Shown here: one piece after another, positions 5,529 through 10,503 of the stretch
How positions within the stretch are numbered: position 1 is the first letter of the stretch
How the letters are laid out: every line of letters begins with the position of its first letter
NCBI GenBank assembly: GCA_964364925.1
Contig: CAYIOB010000025.1
Span: 1 to 10,503 of the forward strand
Source: JAMCZC01 sp964364925
Lineage (GTDB): Bacteria; Patescibacteriota; Microgenomatia; Levybacterales; UBA12049
Reading direction: 5' to 3'
DNA length: 10,503 nt
Position numbers and translations under genes: made by a program
The notes under the pieces: generated by a model
The model's input: the letters and a program-made list of their open reading frames with translations, nothing else
The model's database searches: none
What the model was told of the DNA's origin: nothing

Positions 5529-6862
5529 TTATCAATTTCTTCAAGAGTGGTTATTTTGGGCGTCATTTTTTTTCTAATAATTTGCGCGGGTATTAATCCT
5601 ATGTATTTTTTATCAGATGAATAATGATGAAAGGATTCATGGGTTGGTACAAAAATATAAATAGCTATTGCGGGAATCAAGGAGACTGCCGTGTTAAGGC
5701 CTAGAAGTTTAATGTGTTCAAAAGATGCGATGTCTGTTCCTAAAGTCGCAAAATATACGCCCACTGTCTCAAGGATTATCCAAGCCTTGACACCTCCTGA
5801 TATCTCAGTTACTCCCGGGTTCCTGTAAACTCCTCCTGCAAGCAAAGAGAGAACGGCATTTTTTACATGTGCCTTTTTACTTCCATCCTCCTCATTTACT
5901 TGTAATTTACCTATCCACTTACTAACATCAGGCTTTTTCCATCTCCTTTTTCCAATATGAATTGCCAAATCATTTATATCAGACCATCCAGAAAATTCTT
6001 TAGTGTCAGCAATAAGCTCATTAATAGGGTTAAAATCATGCTTAAGAAGTGCATCAATGATTGCCTGTTTAAAATTCTTACCATTTTCATCAGCGATCAT
6101 TTCTATTCTTGCCATATCTCTATATATTCCACCAATCAATATCTTGTATGTAAGTAAATCCAAAACCTCTCCATAGAGTTCTGCCAATAGTTTTCCTCCT
6201 GGGAAATCCATATTTTTCCTTAGGAATTCTCTTGTTGCATAATTTGTGGCATATTCTGTTATTCTTTCAATACCTATAAAAAAATCATTTTTGTCTTCCG
6301 CTTTTACAGAATCAGGTAATCTATATGCATATACATATTCTGAAGTGGGTTCTTTAGGTTTGTCATACAAAACGGACCAGGAAAGTAAAGGTTTAGTTGG
6401 ATTTTCAATTTCAGGAAAACTATTCATTATCCTTTTATGGAGAGCATTAGAAGCTCGTTTTAGGGGTAAGGGTTTAGATTTAGCAAAAATTCCTCTATCT
6501 ACATTTTGCCAATAATCCCTATTAATATCTTGATAATCCTCTGGGATAGGTGAATCTAAATTAAAGCTTCGTTGAACATATTTCTCTTGCTTTTTAACTG
6601 TGGGACGTGGAGCTTCATAAGCTTCTAAAGGTATAAGAACTTTGGGAAGTGACATTTCGGGTAGTATTCTAATTTGTTTGTTTGGCGTTGTCCAACTATC
6701 CGGAAAGCTTAGGATATTATCCCAAAAATAAAATTGTCCATCTTTTTCTTGTGCAAACACAAACCCATCTTTGCTGTCTATATTTCCAATTGCGGGTTTT
6801 GGCTCTTGAGGAACTCGACGTAAAGGTTCTTCTGGAAACGAAATTCTTCTTTCTGCAGACAT
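5525..6862 (-). CDS. Unknown protein with C-terminal membrane hairpin and HExxH motif
   Basis: A 445-aa protein of no recognised family. The N-terminal ~150 residues are rich in proline and charge, look poorly ordered and have no signal peptide. The middle (about 200-340) is helix-rich and soluble, including GKLLAELYGEVLDLLTYK. Two hydrophobic stretches follow (about 360-376 and 386-405). Directly after the second comes HESFHH (408-413), which fits the zinc-binding HExxH pattern. The C-terminal tail is basic (IIRKKMTPK), suggesting both ends are cytoplasmic. HExxH alone is weak evidence, and no third metal ligand was identified. ATG 6862 is chosen because a TTG at 6913 would put the promoter inside the gene; from the promoter the leader is about 13 nt, with no Shine-Dalgarno sequence. 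The gene is divergent from the glycosyltransferase operon and convergent with nothing intact. Confidence 0.8.
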   Translation of the reverse strand: MSAERRISFPEEPLRRVPQEPKPAIGNIDSKDGFVFAQEKDGQFYFWDNILSFPDSWTTPNKQIRILPEMSLPKVLIPLEAYEAPRPTVKKQEKYVQRSFNLDSPIPEDYQDINRDYWQNVDRGIFAKSKPLPLKRASNALHKRIMNSFPEIENPTKPLLSWSVLYDKPKEPTSEYVYAYRLPDSVKAEDKNDFFIGIERITEYATNYATREFLRKNMDFPGGKLLAELYGEVLDLLTYKILIGGIYRDMARIEMIADENGKNFKQAIIDALLKHDFNPINELIADTKEFSGWSDINDLAIHIGKRRWKKPDVSKWIGKLQVNEEDGSKKAHVKNAVLSLLAGGVYRNPGVTEISGGVKAWIILETVGVYFATLGTDIASFEHIKLLGLNTAVSLIPAIAIYIFVPTHESFHHYSSDKKYIGLIPAQIIRKKMTPKITTLEEIDN

Positions 6863-6881
6863 ATTATTGAGGCAGTACGTC

Positions 6882-6910
6882 TTTATAAAACAAACCCTGC
6901 GATTTGTCAA
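6882..6910 (-). promoter_or_regulatory. Promoter of the HExxH-protein gene
   Basis: On the minus strand: consensus -35 TTGACA (6910-6905), a 17-bp spacer and -10 TATAAA (6887-6882). The start is expected near 6875, 13 nt before the ATG at 6862. Its -35 is only 5 bp from the -35 of the opposing operon promoter. Confidence 0.75.
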
Positions 6911-6915
6911 CAAGT

Positions 6916-6944
6916 TTGTTATGAGATTTTTTTTCTAGTATAAT
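6916..6944 (+). promoter_or_regulatory. Promoter of the glycosyltransferase operon (leaderless)
   Basis: -35 TTGTTA (6916-6921), a 17-bp spacer and a perfect -10 TATAAT (6939-6944). The predicted transcription start, seven bases past the -10, falls on the A of the ATG at 6951, giving a leaderless mRNA. Confidence 0.75.
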
Positions 6945-6950
6945 CTTTTT

Positions 6951-7709
6951 ATGGATAAAATATTTCTTTCCATAGTAATTCCCTCATATAATGAAATGGC
7001 AAATCTTCAAAAGGGGGTTTTAGATAAAATAGAGCATTTTTTTAGTAAACAAAAGTATTCTTATGAAATAATTATTGTTGATGACGGTTCAGATGACGGA
7101 AGCGTTGAATTTGTCGAAAAATTTGTAAAGGAAAATCCAAAATTCAAAATAATTAAAAATCAGCATCTTGGTAAAGCCGGAGCAGTAACCGCGGGAATGC
7201 TTAGTGCGAATGGTGAATATGTTCTTTTTACTGACATGGATCAGGCAACTCCAATAGAAGAAATAGATAAACTTTTACCCCTGATTGAAAAATATGACAT
7301 TATTATAGGAAGCAGGAATTCAACCAGAAAGGGCGCTCCATGGACAAGGCTTTTAATGGCCAAAGGCATGATGGTTTTAAGAACAGCAATTGTTGGAATT
7401 GGAGGAATAAGCGATACTCAATGCGGATTTAAGCTTTTTAGAAAAGATGTTTCCGATAAACTTTTTACAAAACTTCAAAATTTTCACCGGGGGTATAAAA
7501 CAATTTCCGGGTCATCTGTAAAAGCAGGATTTGATGTGGAACTTTTATTCCTAGCCTTAAAAATGAAATACAAAATAAAAGAAGTGCCTGTTGAATGGCT
7601 TTATGTAGAATCAAGAAGAGTAAGTCCTATTAAAGATTCCATAGAGGCTTTGGAAGACTTGGTAATTATAAAAATAAACGATGTTTTGGGAAAATATAAA
7701 AATCTATGA
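6951..7709 (+). CDS. GT2 polyprenyl-phosphate sugar transferase (DPM1/ALG5-like)
   Basis: A 252-aa soluble family 2 glycosyltransferase, expected to move a hexose from a nucleotide sugar onto a polyprenyl phosphate at the inner membrane face. Visible motifs are VIPSYNE (9-15), IVDDGSDDGS (42-51) with the nucleotide-binding aspartates, the DxD metal site D95-M-D97 in FTDMDQATP, GSR (120-122) and SDTQCGFKLF (154-163), which is typical of the dolichyl-phosphate glucose/mannose synthase group. TDMDQATP and DTQCGFK favour an ALG5-like (glucosyl) over a DPM1-like (mannosyl) enzyme, but the sugar cannot be fixed. Unlike CsbB/GtrB-type enzymes it has no C-terminal membrane helices. It is the first gene of the operon, with a leaderless start, and its stop overlaps the next start as ATGA, so translation is probably coupled. 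Confidence 0.9.
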   Translation: MDKIFLSIVIPSYNEMANLQKGVLDKIEHFFSKQKYSYEIIIVDDGSDDGSVEFVEKFVKENPKFKIIKNQHLGKAGAVTAGMLSANGEYVLFTDMDQATPIEEIDKLLPLIEKYDIIIGSRNSTRKGAPWTRLLMAKGMMVLRTAIVGIGGISDTQCGFKLFRKDVSDKLFTKLQNFHRGYKTISGSSVKAGFDVELLFLALKMKYKIKEVPVEWLYVESRRVSPIKDSIEALEDLVIIKINDVLGKYKNL

Positions 7710-8887
7710 CAAGATTAAAACCTCTTTTTTCCTCTTATGCCCTTCTTATAATTGCGTTGTTTTTTTATTCTTTTACCCAAGTTGATTTGAACCTTACCTT
7801 ATCGCAAGCCTCAATTTATCAAACTCTGGAAAAACAATTCCAATATATAGGTTTTTTCCAAAGACCCTTATCAGCCTTAATATTTTCTATTATAGTTTTT
7901 TTTCTTTTTATATTTTATATTTTATTTTTGTACTTAGCCAAAAAAGGGAAAATGGAAATAAGAAAGATAACAACTCTAATATTTCTCACATTTATAATCC
8001 TGGTTTTTTCCTATAATGCTTTTTCTTACGATTTATTCAACTATATTTTCGACGCAAAAATTATCACCCATTACCAGCAAAATCCCTATCTGCATAAACC
8101 CTTGGATTTTGCTTCGGACCCAATGCTTAATTTTATGCGCTGGACGCACAGGCTCTATCCATACGGCCCAAGCTGGCTTGTCCTGACTGTTCCATTAACT
8201 TTTGCAGGAGCAAATTTTTTCCTGCCTACATTTTTCCTTTTTAAGTTATTAATGGGTTTGTCATTTTTAGGAAGCTGTCTTCTGATTTACAAAATATCGG
8301 AAATTCTTTTTCCCCAAAACAAAATTTTTAACACTGTTTTTTGGGCTTTTAATCCCTTAATAATTGTTGAAGGACTTGTTTCCGCCCACAACGATATACC
8401 AATGGTATTTTTCGCGCTTCTGTCCATTTTTCTCTACCTTAATAAGAAAAAGCTTTATTCTTTTCTTTCTTTACTTTTCTCTGTGGGAATAAAATATTCT
8501 ACGGGTGTTTTATTACCAATACTCTTCTTAGTTTCCTATTTGGAAAAAACAAAAAAGAAAATAAATTGGGAAAAAATATTTATTTTCTCTGTTTTGTTTT
8601 CGGTTTTTACTGTTGTTATCGCCTCCCAAAGAACAACTTTTCAGCCGTGGTATTTGGTTTTTAGTTTTTCCCTGGCTTCTTTCGTGTCCAGAAAATATTA
8701 TATTTTTATCCCCGCTTTAATTTTGTCTTTTTTTGCAATTCTAATTTATGTTGCATATGTTTATATGACAGATTATGCAAAAGACTATCCTTTGGTTATT
8801 TTTAACATTGAATTAGCCGGTGTGCTTACGGCTGCCGTCATCACATTTTTGTATTTCTTAAAAACGAAACTATTAAGCAAACATTGA
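7706..8887 (+). CDS. GT-C membrane glycosyltransferase, MptA/MptB-like
   Basis: A 393-aa protein with about ten hydrophobic helices. It resembles polyprenol-phosphate-mannose-dependent alpha-mannosyltransferases (MptA/MptB and relatives): NAFSYDLFNYIFDAK (104-118) in the first outer loop with candidate catalytic D109, NPYLH (126-130), YPYGP (151-155) and SAHND (226-230). These enzymes take sugar from a polyprenyl-phosphate donor on the outer face and extend a surface glycan. The neighbouring GT2 gene, overlapped by 4 nt (ATGA), would supply that donor. There is no Shine-Dalgarno sequence, in line with coupled translation. Substrate and acceptor are unknown. Its stop codon overlaps the -35 box of a promoter for the next gene. 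Confidence 0.82.
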   Translation: MTRLKPLFSSYALLIIALFFYSFTQVDLNLTLSQASIYQTLEKQFQYIGFFQRPLSALIFSIIVFFLFIFYILFLYLAKKGKMEIRKITTLIFLTFIILVFSYNAFSYDLFNYIFDAKIITHYQQNPYLHKPLDFASDPMLNFMRWTHRLYPYGPSWLVLTVPLTFAGANFFLPTFFLFKLLMGLSFLGSCLLIYKISEILFPQNKIFNTVFWAFNPLIIVEGLVSAHNDIPMVFFALLSIFLYLNKKKLYSFLSLLFSVGIKYSTGVLLPILFLVSYLEKTKKKINWEKIFIFSVLFSVFTVVIASQRTTFQPWYLVFSFSLASFVSRKYYIFIPALILSFFAILIYVAYVYMTDYAKDYPLVIFNIELAGVLTAAVITFLYFLKTKLLSKH

Positions 8888-8912
8888 TTGGCTCAATAGG
8901 TTTTACTATAAT
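8884..8912 (+). promoter_or_regulatory. Internal promoter overlapping the stop of the MptB-like gene
   Basis: -35 TTGATT (8884-8889, which includes the TGA stop of the upstream gene), a 17-bp spacer and a perfect -10 TATAAT (8907-8912). The start is expected at about 8919, one base before the ATG at 8920. The downstream genes could therefore be made independently of the operon promoter, on a near-leaderless mRNA. Confidence 0.65.
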
Positions 8913-8919
8913 CTTAGGT

Positions 8920-10461
8920 ATGAGTTTATTATTTAAATTCCGTAACGAAATCCTTCTCGCGGTGGCGCTCTCTATTTTATACTTTTTCTTAAGGTTAATT
9001 TTTTTGGATAGACTTCCTATGTTTACGGACGAAGCCATATACATGCGCTGGGCACAAATTGCTTTAAATGATTCTTCATGGAGATTTATTTCATTAACAG
9101 ATGGTAAACAGCCAATGTTTATTTGGGCAACCGTAGTCTTTATGAAGTTTATAGAGGATCCTCTTTTGGCGGGAAGATTAGTTTCTGTTATGAGTGGTTT
9201 TTTTACTATGGTTGGCCTTTTTTTCCTTACCTACGAACTTTTTAAAAATAAAATAACTGCTTTTTTAGTAGCTATTCTTTATATTTTTTATCCATTTGCC
9301 CAAGTTTACGACAGAATGGCTCTTTATGATAGTATGGTTGGAGCATTTTGCGTCTGGGCGCTGTATTTCTCCGTTCTTTTAGTAAGAAAAGTCAGACTTG
9401 ATATTGCATATACCCTGGGTTTAGTAATTGGCGGGGGAGTTCTAACAAAATCCAATGCTTTCTTTAGTATTTATCTTCTTCCTTTTACATTATTGCTTTT
9501 TGATTTCAAAAAAAACTCCCTTGCTAAAAGACTTTTGAGATGGGCAGGGCTTGCAATTTTTGCCTCTGCTATTTCTTATGGAATGTATAATATTTTAAGA
9601 CTTTCCCCTCTTTTTGAAATAATTTCTATTAAAAACGCTAATTTTGCATATCCAATTTCCGAATGGATACAACATCCGTTTACTTTTTTTGCCAGTAATT
9701 TGAGTGGATTCTTGAGTTGGCTCACACAATATTTGGGAATTTCTTATATGGTTCTGATTTTAATATCTTTAATTTTAATAAAAAAATTCTTTAAGGAAAA
9801 AGTTCTTTTGTTTTTGTATTTTTTGCTTCCTTTCTTGGCAATTTCCTTTTTTGGCAATGTAATTTATCCAAGATTTATTTATTTTATGAGCCTTTTTCTT
9901 ATTCCTCTTGCCGGTTGGTCTTTAAACTTTATTATAGAAATTATTGAAAATAAACTAAAACCGAGCAAATCTTTATATTTAAAATATTTATTTAATTTCT
10001 TAATAATCGCAGTTTTTGTATCTTATCCGGCATTTGTTTCTTTTCAGTTTGCCGCAAATCCTGTAACTGCGGCGATTGCCGATAGCGACAGCAATCAATA
10101 TGTAAACAATTGGTCGGCCGGTTGGGGCGTTAAGGAAAGCGTAGCGTTTTTTAAACAAGAGGCAAAAACGCAAAAAATATTTATTGCAACTGAAGGAACT
10201 TTCGGTTTAATGCCCGAAGCAATGGAACTTTATCTTATTCAAAATCCAAACGTAACAATTAAAGGATACTGGCCGATAGAAAATAAATTGCCTGAAGAAG
10301 CTTTGGATTATGCCAAAAAAATGCCTGCATATTTTATTTTTTACCAGCCTCAGCACGTGATTATTCCTGCGGATTTTCCCCTTAAGCTTCTTTTTCAGAT
10401 AAAAGAAGGCAGCAGTAATTATTTTTATAGGGTTTATCAGGTATTGCCGCAAAAGCAATGA
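8920..10461 (+). CDS. GT-C membrane glycosyltransferase, PMT/ArnT-like (GT39/GT83 type)
   Basis: A 513-aa integral membrane protein. The first outer loop has the acidic pair D37-E38 (MFTDEAIYMRW) followed by GKQPMF (62-67). A later loop has YDRMALYDS (130-138, with D131-R132 and D137). These are the hallmarks of protein mannosyltransferases and ArnT-like enzymes that use polyprenyl-phosphate sugars. About ten hydrophobic helices run to about residue 390, then a soluble extracytoplasmic domain of about 120 residues ends the protein. ATG 8920 is preferred over TTG 8884 because that TTG is the -35 box and the predicted transcript starts at 8919. The stop overlaps the next start (ATGA), placing it in the same operon. 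Acceptor (protein, lipid or glycan) is unknown. Confidence 0.82.
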   Translation: MSLLFKFRNEILLAVALSILYFFLRLIFLDRLPMFTDEAIYMRWAQIALNDSSWRFISLTDGKQPMFIWATVVFMKFIEDPLLAGRLVSVMSGFFTMVGLFFLTYELFKNKITAFLVAILYIFYPFAQVYDRMALYDSMVGAFCVWALYFSVLLVRKVRLDIAYTLGLVIGGGVLTKSNAFFSIYLLPFTLLLFDFKKNSLAKRLLRWAGLAIFASAISYGMYNILRLSPLFEIISIKNANFAYPISEWIQHPFTFFASNLSGFLSWLTQYLGISYMVLILISLILIKKFFKEKVLLFLYFLLPFLAISFFGNVIYPRFIYFMSLFLIPLAGWSLNFIIEIIENKLKPSKSLYLKYLFNFLIIAVFVSYPAFVSFQFAANPVTAAIADSDSNQYVNNWSAGWGVKESVAFFKQEAKTQKIFIATEGTFGLMPEAMELYLIQNPNVTIKGYWPIENKLPEEALDYAKKMPAYFIFYQPQHVIIPADFPLKLLFQIKEGSSNYFYRVYQVLPQKQ

Positions 10462-10503
10462 ATAAGCTTAAAAATCTTTGGCCTTATTTTCTAATCCTAA
10501 TCG
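10458..10503 (+). CDS. Start of a further membrane protein gene (partial)
   Basis: The ATG overlaps the TGA of the preceding gene (ATGA at 10458-10461), and the frame stays open to the window edge. The 15 visible residues, MNKLKNLWPYFLILI, have a short basic head and the beginning of a hydrophobic helix, as in the other GT-C proteins here. It is the next operon member, but its family cannot be told from so little. Confidence 0.6.
   Translation, partial: MNKLKNLWPYFLILI

Noticed and set aside
5957..6870. Three short + strand frames opposite the HExxH gene
   Set aside because: They lie wholly antisense to a longer frame with a strong promoter, and they lack initiation signals and family features.
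6863..6913. Longer N-terminus of the HExxH gene from a TTG at 6913
   Set aside because: It would place the TTGACA and TATAAA promoter inside the coding region. ATG 6862 follows the promoter by 13 nt.
10207..10458. 83-residue minus-strand frame at the right edge
   Set aside because: It is antisense to the C-terminal domain of the PMT-like protein, with composition typical of a complementary AT-rich shadow.
1..10503. CRISPR array, transposase, integrase or toxin-antitoxin pair
   Set aside because: No regularly spaced direct repeats, no recombinase or transposase motifs and no small gene pair were found on either strand.

Overview
The window is AT-rich, uses TGA as an ordinary stop and has almost no Shine-Dalgarno sequences ahead of its genes. 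Several start codons instead sit 0-13 bases after a good sigma70-type -10 box, so leaderless or near-leaderless mRNAs seem to be the rule. Together with the gene content (Lon, several large GT-C membrane proteins, a soluble polyprenyl-phosphate sugar transferase, an orphan membrane protein), this fits an uncultivated Patescibacteria/CPR-like bacterium, perhaps of the Microgenomates type. That assignment is inference. The TGA stops argue against the lineages that read UGA as glycine.

Layout. 1-132: 3' remnant of a SufS-type cysteine desulfurase that stops just before the catalytic-Cys segment. It abuts an opposite-strand remnant (about 137-227) that looks like the start of a PRC-barrel-like protein and still has a promoter. 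228-324: back-to-back promoters, the right one with a perfect CIRCE half-site, leading into lon (325-2694). 2742-5195: a YfhO-family membrane protein with its own extended -10 promoter. 5190-5444: a non-protein block on the minus strand with a tRNA-Glu(CUC), a degenerate tRNA-like copy right after it and a structured GC-rich segment. 5525-6862 (minus): a 445-aa protein of unknown function with two C-terminal membrane segments and an HExxH motif. 6875-6950: divergent promoters. 6951-10503: a glycosylation operon of a GT2 polyprenyl-phosphate sugar transferase, an MptB-like GT-C enzyme, a PMT/ArnT-like GT-C enzyme, and the first codons of another gene.

How the genes fit together. The GT2 enzyme probably loads a sugar onto a polyprenyl phosphate on the cytoplasmic side. 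The GT-C proteins would use such lipid-linked sugars on the outer face to decorate a surface polymer, lipid or protein. In Bacillus, YfhO works this way with the GT2 protein CsbB. Lon is an independent housekeeping/stress protease, probably under heat-shock (HrcA-type) control. No CRISPR array, transposase or integrase was seen. The main oddities are the broken genes at the left edge, the tRNA-like element, the paired gene-end hairpins, the HExxH orphan and the internal promoter that corrects the start of the last complete gene.
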